11,423 nt of DNA from Anaerolineae bacterium (lineage in GTDB: Bacteria > Chloroflexota > Anaerolineae > Aggregatilineales > UBA3940): contig JAFGNO010000222.1 in NCBI GenBank assembly GCA_016926985.1, positions 1-11,423 on the forward strand. Reading direction: 5' to 3'. Below the pieces are notes generated by a model. That model was not told the DNA's origin, made no database searches, and worked only from the letters and a program-made list of their open reading frames with translations. Made by a program: the position numbers and the translations under genes. Every line of letters begins with the position of its first letter. Positions within the stretch are counted from its first letter, which is position 1. Below are positions 4,657 through 11,282 of this stretch, in pieces.

Positions 4657-7485
4657 TCAGGCGTCCATACCAATCCGGAATCCGACCAGTCGAATGCGGG
4701 TGTTTGGCTCAGCCGGGCGACGCAGGGTTGAGCGAATCTCTTCCCGGCGGTTGTCGTAGGCGCCGCTCCTGAGTATTCGTTTGCCAGCAGCAGCAGGATT
4801 TTCCCGCCCATCATCTGCTTTATAGGGATAGTCCCTGGCCAGGGTGCTGCACCATTCCCAGACATTCCCACCCATATCATAAACACCCTCTGGTGTTTTA
4901 TCCTGCGGGAATAACCCAACCGCCGTGGTCTGCCCGATGCCCGTCTCCCGGCTGTTCAGGCTTTCATCTGAGGCGCGCTTGCCAAAGGGATACCGCCTGC
5001 CTTCGGCACCGGCAATTGCCCATTCCCATTCTGCCTCTGTCAGAAGCCGGTAGGGTTTTCTCGTTTTGGCCTGCAACCATTTCACATAAGCCATCGCCTC
5101 GTACCAGGTGATGCCAACCGCGGGGCGATTGTCCACGCCCCATTCTATGTCATTGACATAGGTATGCACCCGCTGGGTGCGTTTACGCCACTCAAGACCG
5201 GCCTCTGTCCAGTTTCGATCCCTATCATATCCTTCTTCAAGAAAAGTCCGAAACTGGGCGTTAGTTACTGGGTAGCAGGAGATGAAATAGGGTTTGAGGT
5301 CAATTTTATGCCGGGCGGCGCCGGCTCCTATCTCGGCTTTGCCACCCAGTATCTTCACAAGGGCAGGTTCAGGAGTCACGACGCCAGGGCGTGGATCGCC
5401 AAGCCAGCCCAATGCATCCCCAGCCTGCGCACGCTCAACCGGGGTCAGGTGCCCTTCCTTGATGAGCTGGACAAGCTGCCTGATCAGTCTTGGCACAACA
5501 TCCTTTCCGATCTCATCGTGCTCGGCGACCGTCCGCCCGACAATAGTAAGCATCTCGGCGGCCCACCAGATCGTTCGCCAGCCCTCGTTGGTCGTAGGGG
5601 GTTGTTCTTTACACAACATGCTGATGGCATTCAGAGGGCGATAGATGTCAGAATTGTTGTAGACAAGATGGCCGGTAGCCAGCATCAGCACCTCATGCCA
5701 GATATCGCCCTCGCGGGTAAGTGTCACCACGCTGCGAGGGAAATCCTTGAATGACACAATATACCGGGCGGCAAGGAATTCCTGAAACCCTCGATGGGGA
5801 AATGAGAACTGCGCCTCAGACCCATTTGCCTTCCCCTTGCCGATCAGCAGCCCGGCGTTTTCCTGAACATGCTTGCAGAACCTGTCGGCCTTCTTCCAGT
5901 CGTCGTCAAAATACTTCTTGAGAATGCCCACAACTTTGCTCTCAGGCAGATATACCAAGCCGCCGCTTTTGCTCTGGGCCTGGTGCGCATGGTATCCGAT
6001 CTCGCACAGCCCATTTATCAGGCGTTCTTCGCGTGTATTCAGGGCCTGGACAATACCAGCCTGCCATTTCCCGTTGCCAAGCTGCTTTGCACGCTGCCAA
6101 TCCCACAACAGGAGCTGCACAACGTCGTTGTAGAGGCGTGCGCGCTCACGGGGCAGGGTGCCTTTGTAGGTATGGACGACACACATAACCGTGAGGAGCA
6201 TCGGGTTCTGGGCCAGGTCATACAGGTTGGCTGCCGCACTGCGCAGCTCAGCAGCCCGGCACTGCGCCTCCTCCTGACTCATACTTTGAAGCCGGTCAAG
6301 GGTGCTGTACCACTTGTCAATAAAAACATTGATACTGCTGCGGCTGAGCGGAGCCAGCGTAACCGATTGGAAATCGGCCAACTGCCACCCAGGATCGGTA
6401 TAAGAAAGCACCCTGCAGGTGGCAATGAAGCGGCTATTCGGGTAAGCGGTAGAAAATTCGTTTATCGAGTCGCGGACAATCTTGCGATGCCGCATATTGA
6501 CAATCTCGTCCAGGCCATCAAACATCACAATGGCCTTTCCGTCACCAAGTTCCTTCCGAATCTGTTTGACGAATCCCTCAAGGCTACGGGATTTCAACTG
6601 CCGGGTGATGTGCTCCCAGACAAGCTTGACACTTCCCCTATTGGTTCCCTCAGGAATATCCTGGATAAACTCGCGCAGTTCAATCCGGATTGGGAGCAGG
6701 GGGCCAAGCGTCCAGTTTGCAGCGGCCCGATGGTCTTCCTTTGGGACATTCAGGCTTTTCAGGAAATCACTGCCCGGAAGGAGCCGCGCTCCGGACAGAC
6801 ACAGAGTCAGGAAGTTCAGGAAACTGGTTTTGCCCGATCCCGGATCGCCCAAAATAACCAGTTTCTGACTGTTCCTGACCGGCACCAACAGGGGAACCGG
6901 CACCCGCGCATTAGGCTCATCCTCACTACGCAGAGCAAGCTGCGTTTGCATGATATCAAGGGGCACATAGATATCGCCAAGACGGATATTGGGGCCATGC
7001 TGGGTCGGGTTGGACATCTGCAGCTCCAGCTTGCCAAGGGGAAGCCGCCCGGACATCTCACGAATCCAGGCCAGATAGTCGCGCTCCAGATCGCTTATTA
7101 CGCCCGGATTGTTGGCAACTTTGCTCTTTCTCCCCGCCGGGGCTTCATTGATGTTTACCGTACCGATGTGGTTTGCTTTCAGAATGTTTTTATCTGTCCC
7201 GACAACATCACCGTGATTATGTACGGTACCGTCGCCTGTGGCGCTCCCGGGCTTGATATCCCGAACGACATACACGTCGCGCCTGGCGGTTATCTGTTTG
7301 GCCGATGGCTGATTGGTGGGAGCAGGCCGGTCCCGCTGTTCCTTTTCCAGGATTATCAACCGCTCCAGGCGTTTAATAGAAGCATCGATCTGCTCGCCAA
7401 GAACTGTATTCCCCTGATTCGTCCGTCTCATGGCCTGCATGCTGGCCAGCAGGATTTTCAGATCGTCCAGGTTACCGGTGCTCAT
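4657..7485 (-). CDS. STAND-type NACHT NTPase with C-terminal FGE/SUMF1-like domain
   Basis: A 942-residue multidomain protein. Residues 1-50 are helical and charged (possible coiled coil). A low-complexity linker follows, then a glycine-rich beta-like segment with NHGDVVGTDKNI (90-101), resembling GD-V-GxDK motifs at the N-terminus of many STAND proteins. The NACHT NTPase has Walker A GDPGSGKT (213-220), Walker B IVMFDGLDEI (319-328, the NACHT-type D-G-x-D-E), and sensor strand SRFIATCR (351-358). The helical region ends with FPHRGFQEFLAA (562-573), typical of NACHT modules. A short repeat-like linker RAQAGDALGWLGDPRPGV (685-702) leads into an FGE/sulfatase-modifying-factor fold (about 704-940): PVTNAQF, GITWYEAMAYVKWL, YRLLTEAEWEWA, DMGGNVWEW, LVGFRI. 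The positions of the two catalytic FGE cysteines appear to be Asn912 and Ile917, so oxidase activity is unlikely. The ATG is preceded by AAGGGGG. Architecture suggests a ligand-sensing signalling or antiphage ATPase; partners and trigger are unknown. An IS lies 31 bp upstream. Confidence 0.9.
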   Translation of the reverse strand: MSTGNLDDLKILLASMQAMRRTNQGNTVLGEQIDASIKRLERLIILEKEQRDRPAPTNQPSAKQITARRDVYVVRDIKPGSATGDGTVHNHGDVVGTDKNILKANHIGTVNINEAPAGRKSKVANNPGVISDLERDYLAWIREMSGRLPLGKLELQMSNPTQHGPNIRLGDIYVPLDIMQTQLALRSEDEPNARVPVPLLVPVRNSQKLVILGDPGSGKTSFLNFLTLCLSGARLLPGSDFLKSLNVPKEDHRAAANWTLGPLLPIRIELREFIQDIPEGTNRGSVKLVWEHITRQLKSRSLEGFVKQIRKELGDGKAIVMFDGLDEIVNMRHRKIVRDSINEFSTAYPNSRFIATCRVLSYTDPGWQLADFQSVTLAPLSRSSINVFIDKWYSTLDRLQSMSQEEAQCRAAELRSAAANLYDLAQNPMLLTVMCVVHTYKGTLPRERARLYNDVVQLLLWDWQRAKQLGNGKWQAGIVQALNTREERLINGLCEIGYHAHQAQSKSGGLVYLPESKVVGILKKYFDDDWKKADRFCKHVQENAGLLIGKGKANGSEAQFSFPHRGFQEFLAARYIVSFKDFPRSVVTLTREGDIWHEVLMLATGHLVYNNSDIYRPLNAISMLCKEQPPTTNEGWRTIWWAAEMLTIVGRTVAEHDEIGKDVVPRLIRQLVQLIKEGHLTPVERAQAGDALGWLGDPRPGVVTPEPALVKILGGKAEIGAGAARHKIDLKPYFISCYPVTNAQFRTFLEEGYDRDRNWTEAGLEWRKRTQRVHTYVNDIEWGVDNRPAVGITWYEAMAYVKWLQAKTRKPYRLLTEAEWEWAIAGAEGRRYPFGKRASDESLNSRETGIGQTTAVGLFPQDKTPEGVYDMGGNVWEWCSTLARDYPYKADDGRENPAAAGKRILRSGAYDNRREEIRSTLRRPAEPNTRIRLVGFRIGMDA

Positions 7486-7512
7486 AACTCCCCCTTGAAA
7501 AATATATTCCAG
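7486..7512 (-). promoter_or_regulatory. Residual leader of the NACHT gene left of the IS insertion
   Basis: Only 27 bp remain between the NACHT ATG and the duplicated CTAG at the IS border. They hold a Shine-Dalgarno AAGGGGG and, on the minus strand, TATATT (complement of 7501-7506) that resembles a -10. No -35 match at 16-18 bp spacing is seen either across the IS border or in the reconstructed pre-insertion sequence, so the native promoter may lie further up, on the far side of the IS. Confidence 0.35.
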
Positions 7513-7516
7513 CTAG
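7513..7516. repeat. Target-site duplication, left copy (CTAG)
   Basis: CTAG directly abuts the left terminal repeat and recurs right after the right terminal repeat at 8331-8334. Four-base CTAR-type targets are known for IS5-family elements. Because CTAG is a palindrome and the ends carry extra G/C matches, a 2-bp TA duplication with ends GG...CC is an equally consistent reading. Confidence 0.7.
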
Positions 7517-7531
7517 GTTCTGTTGACATTT
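7517..7531 (+). repeat. Left terminal inverted repeat of the IS
   Basis: GTTCTGTTGACATTT; 14 of 15 bases match the complement of 8316-8330. The repeat contains a TTGACA that can serve as the -35 of the inward transposase promoter. Confidence 0.85.
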
Positions 7532-7550
7532 GACGAAACAAGGGCGTAAT
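7523..7550 (+). promoter_or_regulatory. Transposase promoter with -35 inside the left terminal repeat
   Basis: TTGACA (7523-7528) is followed after 16 bases by CGTAAT (7545-7550), which matches the four last positions of the -10 consensus. The predicted transcript would start around 7557, only one or two bases before the transposase ATG, implying a leaderless or nearly leaderless message. Consensus-based prediction. Confidence 0.45.
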
Positions 7551-7558
7551 CGCGCCCT
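7541..7558 (+). promoter_or_regulatory. Hairpin abutting the transposase start codon
   Basis: AGGGCG (7541-7546) pairs with CGCCCT (7553-7558), immediately before the ATG at 7559. It contains the only SD-like bases (AAGGG) upstream of the gene. The hairpin would exist only in transcripts that enter from outside, not in transcripts starting near 7557, so it could block transposase translation from read-through RNA as known for IS10 and IS50. Confidence 0.4.
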
Positions 7559-7951
7559 ATGAACGTAAAACTACCAGACGAACAATGGTTCAAGATACTG
7601 AGCTTCCTTCGAATGTGTTCCGACATATACGTTGGAAAGGAAGAAGCCTGTCGGCAATTTATCGAAGCAGTGCTATGGATTGCCCGCAGTGGGGCCCAAT
7701 GGCGCTTGTTACCAGAAGAATACGGAAACTGGAACAGCGTGTATAAGCGCTTCGCCCGTTGGTGTAACAAGGGTGTCTGGGAACGAATGCACGCCCATTT
7801 TGTGGAAGACCCTGACATGGAGCACCTGATTTTGGACAGCACTGTGGTGCGGGCCCATCCTTGTGCAGCTGGTGCGCCAAAAAAAACGGCGGTCAGGCAG
7901 AACAAGCCCTTGGACGAAGTCGAGGTGGGTTCAGCACCAAGATCCATGTAA
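7559..7951 (+). CDS. IS5-family transposase ORFA (unshifted product)
   Basis: Without frameshifting, translation from ATG 7559 gives 130 residues: the N-terminal DNA-binding region and the first catalytic Asp93, then an out-of-frame tail of about 21 residues after Lys109. It lacks the second Asp and the Glu and cannot be an active transposase. In related elements such a product can act as a DNA-binding inhibitor, which is only an inference here. Confidence 0.7.
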   Translation: MNVKLPDEQWFKILSFLRMCSDIYVGKEEACRQFIEAVLWIARSGAQWRLLPEEYGNWNSVYKRFARWCNKGVWERMHAHFVEDPDMEHLILDSTVVRAHPCAAGAPKKTAVRQNKPLDEVEVGSAPRSM

Positions 7952-8316
7952 GCACGGATGCTCTGGGTAATCCCTTGCGCTTCATCCTGACCCCAGGTCA
8001 ACAGCATGATATTACCCAGGGTGAAGCTCTATATGATGACTTTGAGTGCGAATACGTCATTGCAGACCGTTCATATGATGCTGACGATTTTTTGCACCTG
8101 ATTATTGACCGAGGGGCGGTTCCTGTCATTCCGCCTCGGAAGAACCGGATTGAACAACGTGAGTATGATGCTCATCTGTACAAAGAACGCCATCTTGTTG
8201 AGTGCTTCATCGGCAAAATCAAGCATTACCGTCGTATCTTTTCGCGCTTGGAGAAACTTGCCCATCGCTTTCTTGGGTTTCTGAGCTTTGTTGGCGCTCT
8301 TATCTGGTTACGCTGA
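7559..8316 (+). CDS. IS5-family transposase (ORFAB, joined by -1 frameshift)
   Basis: DDE transposase made of two frames, 7559-7885 and 7885-8316, joined by a -1 shift on the A8 run at 7879-7886; the predicted fusion has 252 residues. The join restores the family sequence AAGAPKKNGGQAEQALGRSR, which neither frame gives alone. The N-terminal part is the DNA-binding DUF4096-type region (PDEQWFKILSFL, ARSGAQWRLLPEEYGNWNSV). Catalytic residues in fusion numbering are Asp93 (ILDSTVVRAH), Asp170 (ADRSYDADD) and Glu215 in the Y-x2-R-x3-E-x6-K signature YKERHLVECFIGKIK (208-222). The TGA stop overlaps the first base of the right terminal repeat. The second frame has only a TTG (7861) as a possible separate start with no ribosome binding site, so it is probably made only by frameshifting. 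Confidence 0.88.
7861..8316 (+). CDS. IS5-family transposase ORFB (catalytic C-terminal frame)
   Basis: This frame holds GRSRGGFSTKIH, the region up to LRFILTPGQQHD, ADRSYDADD and the Y2R3E6K signature. It encodes two of the three DDE residues. Family homology begins around codon 9 (Asn, 7885-7887), exactly where the -1 shift from ORFA would enter, so the first eight codons are probably not translated in this frame. Confidence 0.7.
   Translation: MCSWCAKKNGGQAEQALGRSRGGFSTKIHVSTDALGNPLRFILTPGQQHDITQGEALYDDFECEYVIADRSYDADDFLHLIIDRGAVPVIPPRKNRIEQREYDAHLYKERHLVECFIGKIKHYRRIFSRLEKLAHRFLGFLSFVGALIWLR
7879..7886 (+). other. A8 slippery run for programmed -1 frameshifting
   Basis: Eight consecutive A residues give A-AAA-AAA in the ORFA frame (Lys108-Lys109). 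Slipping back one base continues as AAC GGC GGT, exactly the ORFB frame. This is the standard site in IS427-type elements. No clear downstream stimulatory hairpin was seen. A sequencing or assembly error in the homopolymer could imitate it, though the split layout is usual for this group. Confidence 0.75.
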
Positions 8317-8330
8317 AATGTCAACACAAC
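8316..8330 (-). repeat. Right terminal inverted repeat of the IS
   Basis: AAATGTCAACACAAC; its complement differs from the left repeat at one of 15 positions (G for C at position 4). It also contains an inward-facing TTGACA on the minus strand. Confidence 0.85.
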
Positions 8331-8334
8331 CTAG
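8331..8334. repeat. Target-site duplication, right copy (CTAG)
   Basis: CTAG immediately follows the right terminal repeat and matches 7513-7516. Removing the element and one copy restores a continuous sequence ...TTCCAG-CTAG-TTAACC.... Confidence 0.7.
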
Positions 8335-8431
8335 TTAACCCTTCGCTGTTTCCATGTCTGTTTTTGACAGCAATAACGGCTTGGGGTGAGCAGATTGAGT
8401 TGTCAGTGACTATATAGTTTTTATCCTGCAA

Positions 8432-8499
8432 GGTTCTCCCCTTGTTGTTCAGGAAACCCGCACACGGGTAAACTATTTATCTACACGGAAGGGAGAACC
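8432..8499 (+). promoter_or_regulatory. Leader of the propeller lipoprotein gene with SD-masking inverted repeat
   Basis: GGTTCTCCC (8432-8440) is the perfect complement of GGGAGAACC (8491-8499), which contains the Shine-Dalgarno GGGAG (8491-8495) for the ATG at 8504. The 50 bases between hold a small nested hairpin ACCCG-CACA-CGGGT (8456-8469). In RNA this would form a long-range stem hiding the ribosome binding site. A TATATAG stretch at 8411-8417 is a possible -10, but no matching -35 was found, so it is not certain that 8432 is transcribed. The rest of 8335-8503 shows no gene. Confidence 0.4.
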
Positions 8500-8503
8500 C
8501 AAA

Positions 8504-11200
8504 ATGAAAAACCGCTTGCTGACAGCTATTCTCTTTAGTCTGCTGGTGCTCTCTGCCTGTTCTCCAGAACACACGGCGACCGTCACAACTCTCACCGTGG
8601 CCCCGCCGCCGACCGAATCATCAACTGAGGAGGCTGAACCAGCCGAAGAAATCGAACCCACCGAACCATCGGTCACGACCATAATGATAGACGGCGATTC
8701 TGCCGACTGGTCTACCTACGATGTGTCGACATCCGACCCAGAGGGCGATACCGTCGACGGCGACTTTGACATTGCCGCCGTCAGCGCCTTGATCAATGAT
8801 ACCTATCTCTATGTGCTGGTTGAGCCATACGCGCCTGCCAGCAACTATATGCAGGTCGACATTGTCATCAACACCGGTTCGCGCCGGTTCCTCACCTCGC
8901 TGCTGCCCGGCATGGGAGCGCCGCCGCTGGGCGAACTCACGACCGGCGACTATGTGGAAATCGGCCCGCAGGAGTCGTTTGACTATACCTTTGGAGAGGT
9001 AGTCGAAGCCCGCTTCCCGCTGAGCGTGTTCGACAACCCGGAGACGGTGACGCTGGAAGAAGTCCGGATCATGAACGGCGAGTGCTGCGCTCCGCCCGAC
9101 TGGTACGCCGTCGACGCGCTCTCAGCGATCCCCGTTGCAATCGTGAATGAAGTTGAGACAGTGGCCGAAGGCGGACCGTCAGTTGATTACACACTGCCGT
9201 TCCCTCCGCCTGAAGCGGTGACGGTGATCGAGCAGACGCAGATGGACCTCTCCCATTATCGCTGCGACGAACCGACTGATATCGTCACCAATTCGGATCG
9301 CAGCATGGCCTATACGATCTGTCGGAACGTTGATATCCTGATGGTAATTGATACAGGCACCGATCAGGTTGTCAACGTATTATCACTTCATGATGGAGCC
9401 TCACATCCCTTCGGCCCTTCGCCCACTTACCTGGCGATCACCCCGGATGACTCGACACTGCTGATCGCCAACGAAATGGATCGCTCCATTACGTTCGTCG
9501 ATACGGCGTCGCTGTCCATCACCGCCTACCTGCCGGTTGACGGCATACCCAAGCAACCTGCCATCTCACCCGACAGTACGACAGCTTATGTCGTTGCGCC
9601 GCAGTTTGGCGGGTTCATGGTCGTCGATCTGGCCCAGCACGAGATTGTCACCAGAATGCCGCTTGGCCCCGGCGTAGAAGGGCCCTACGCAGTGGCCTTC
9701 GCCCCGGATGGCAGTGCGGCCTACGTAGCGGCGATCAATGGCGGTATGTGGCGTATCGACCCGGCTACCTGTCAGGTCAGTGGGCATGTCGATCTGCCGC
9801 AGGCGGGAGGGCGCGGGGATATGGTGATCAGCGGAGACGGGTCAAAAGTTTACCTGGCTGCGGAGGACTCTGACTGGATCGCCGAGATTGATACTGGTAC
9901 CATGCAGGTCACCCGCCAGTTCGACGTACCGAACCCGCTGGCGCTGATGTTCAACGAGGACGAGAGTCGCCTTTACTTTAGCATCTTCAATGCGTTCACC
10001 GAACTTCAACCGATGGAGGTGATCGACCTTGCTGCCGGCGAAATAGTCGAGGAGATCGTGCTCCGTACGCCCGCTCCACATGTTTCGTGGCCGGCCGAAA
10101 TCGACGGCTTTGCCTTTGTCGGCGATGGCTCGCGCATCTATGCACCGGTGGTCGATGCCGACAGCATCGTCGTACTCGATGCTGAAACCAACAGCCAATC
10201 GGGGGTCATCCCGCTGATCGATTATGCCATCCGCCAGCCGGAGCACCTGGTGATCAGTTCGGATGGCGCGACGCTCTACACGGTCAACATCGCCCCCCAG
10301 GCCCCGTCGATTAGTATGGTCGATACCTCCAGCGGGGAGGCCACCACGCTTTTCTACCTGGAGGCAGACGATCCCTGCTTCGGGCAGGCGTCGAGCCTTG
10401 ATATCACGCCCGACGATACCACCCTCTACGTCTCAACCGACACCTGCCTGCTGACCTTCGATATTGCCTCGGCCACGTTTACCGCTTCGACGCCCGTCGA
10501 CCTCCCCGCCGGGCACAGCATCCTCGACCTGGCTGTCAGCCCGGACAACAGTGTCATCTACCTGGTCGATTCCGAGGGGGTCGTCTCGGTGATCGGGCAT
10601 GATTCAATGGCCGTGACCACCAGCGTGCAGGCGGTCGACGAGGGCTACAACATCAAGGTTTCGCCCGATGGCACGCGAGTCTATGTCACCGGGCTGCGGC
10701 AGTACGCAGCCATCGACACGGCAGACTATACCGTCATCGTTTCTGAGGCAGTCATTACCCTGGGCCTCGAGCAGTTCAGCGCCTACCCCGACCGGCTCAT
10801 CGGTATTCCGCCCGGCCATGAATTCTACACCATCGGCGATTTTGACTTATTGCATGTCTACGATACGAGTACTAACCAGCTGCTGCGCACGATCAGCCTC
10901 GAACCCTGGGCGCCGGGCCGCACACTGGCAACCGACGCGATCTTCAGCCCGGACGGATCTACCGGCTATCTGGCACTGTGGGACCTGAAAGGGATCGCGG
11001 CCTTTGATACCACAACCTGGGAACTACTTGCCCAGATCGACACCGGCCTCGACCCCGTTTACGGTGTTTGTCCGAACGACTTCGCCTTTGCCCCCGACGG
11101 CAGCACGCTGTATGTCAGCTTTGAGCAAGCCGATAGTATCGCCGCGATTGACATTGCCACTCATACCATCAGCGAGGTGTACAGTTTGCTGAATGAATAA
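8504..11200 (+). CDS. Lipoprotein with CBM9/DOMON-like domain and YVTN-type beta-propeller repeats
   Basis: An 898-residue secreted lipoprotein. MKNRLLTAILFSLLVLSAC is a type II signal peptide with lipobox LSAC, making Cys19 the lipidated residue. A Thr/Pro/Glu-rich linker (about 27-58) reaches away from the membrane. Residues about 59-215 begin IDGDSADWSTYD and resemble the carbohydrate-binding CBM9/DOMON-like domains of surface proteins. From about 260 to the end there are 14 repeats of the form [ST]PDxSxxYV...hxVIDT, at roughly 264, 313, 355, 400, 443, 484, 540, 585, 635, 679, 720, 769, 815 and 863, which fits two seven-bladed propellers. No catalytic motif is evident; a binding or adhesion role at the cell surface is inferred. 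The ATG has GGGAG eight bases upstream. The gene looks GC-richer at third positions than its neighbours. It is divergent from the NACHT gene with the IS between. Confidence 0.85.
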   Translation: MKNRLLTAILFSLLVLSACSPEHTATVTTLTVAPPPTESSTEEAEPAEEIEPTEPSVTTIMIDGDSADWSTYDVSTSDPEGDTVDGDFDIAAVSALINDTYLYVLVEPYAPASNYMQVDIVINTGSRRFLTSLLPGMGAPPLGELTTGDYVEIGPQESFDYTFGEVVEARFPLSVFDNPETVTLEEVRIMNGECCAPPDWYAVDALSAIPVAIVNEVETVAEGGPSVDYTLPFPPPEAVTVIEQTQMDLSHYRCDEPTDIVTNSDRSMAYTICRNVDILMVIDTGTDQVVNVLSLHDGASHPFGPSPTYLAITPDDSTLLIANEMDRSITFVDTASLSITAYLPVDGIPKQPAISPDSTTAYVVAPQFGGFMVVDLAQHEIVTRMPLGPGVEGPYAVAFAPDGSAAYVAAINGGMWRIDPATCQVSGHVDLPQAGGRGDMVISGDGSKVYLAAEDSDWIAEIDTGTMQVTRQFDVPNPLALMFNEDESRLYFSIFNAFTELQPMEVIDLAAGEIVEEIVLRTPAPHVSWPAEIDGFAFVGDGSRIYAPVVDADSIVVLDAETNSQSGVIPLIDYAIRQPEHLVISSDGATLYTVNIAPQAPSISMVDTSSGEATTLFYLEADDPCFGQASSLDITPDDTTLYVSTDTCLLTFDIASATFTASTPVDLPAGHSILDLAVSPDNSVIYLVDSEGVVSVIGHDSMAVTTSVQAVDEGYNIKVSPDGTRVYVTGLRQYAAIDTADYTVIVSEAVITLGLEQFSAYPDRLIGIPPGHEFYTIGDFDLLHVYDTSTNQLLRTISLEPWAPGRTLATDAIFSPDGSTGYLALWDLKGIAAFDTTTWELLAQIDTGLDPVYGVCPNDFAFAPDGSTLYVSFEQADSIAAIDIATHTISEVYSLLNE

Positions 11201-11282
11201 GCGGGGCGACGATGTTAGGTTTACCTGTCACAGGCTGACCAGGATTGGGCCATGCAGCAGCTGGTGCATTTCTGGCTGAGTC

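Larger units (their letters stand above)
7517..8330 (+). mobile_element. IS5-family insertion sequence (IS427-like), 814 bp
   Basis: The element is bounded by 15-bp terminal inverted repeats, GTTCTGTTGACATTT on the left and its complement with one mismatch on the right (8316-8330), and by CTAG on both sides. It carries one transposase encoded in two overlapping frames with an A8 run between them, as in the IS427 group of IS5. Size and layout are normal for that group. All DDE residues and the frameshift signal are present, and the repeats are nearly identical, so the copy looks intact and the insertion recent. It sits in the divergent region between the NACHT gene and the propeller lipoprotein gene. 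Confidence 0.9.

Noticed and set aside
4590..4919. A 109-codon minus-strand frame overlapping the NACHT and kinase 3' ends
   Set aside because: Out of frame with the FGE domain and crosses the end of the kinase gene; no support as a gene.
5164..5754. A 196-codon plus-strand frame opposite the FGE/NACHT region
   Set aside because: Shadow of the minus-strand gene; no ribosome binding site and no domain signature.
5869..7533. A 554-codon open frame on the plus strand, antisense to the NACHT gene
   Set aside because: It lies almost wholly opposite a gene with unmistakable NACHT motifs, its translation shows no recognisable domain or even hydrophobic pattern, and its last bases cross into the IS border. 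It is a mirror frame of a GC-rich coding region.
7513..8007. A 164-codon minus-strand frame across the IS
   Set aside because: Antisense to the transposase, whose DDE motifs are clear on the plus strand; the frame is a coding shadow.
8351..8371. Short hairpin-like CTGT/ACAG and TGTC/GACA pairings right of the IS
   Set aside because: Only 4-5 bp stems with alternative registers and no U-tract; not distinguishable from chance.
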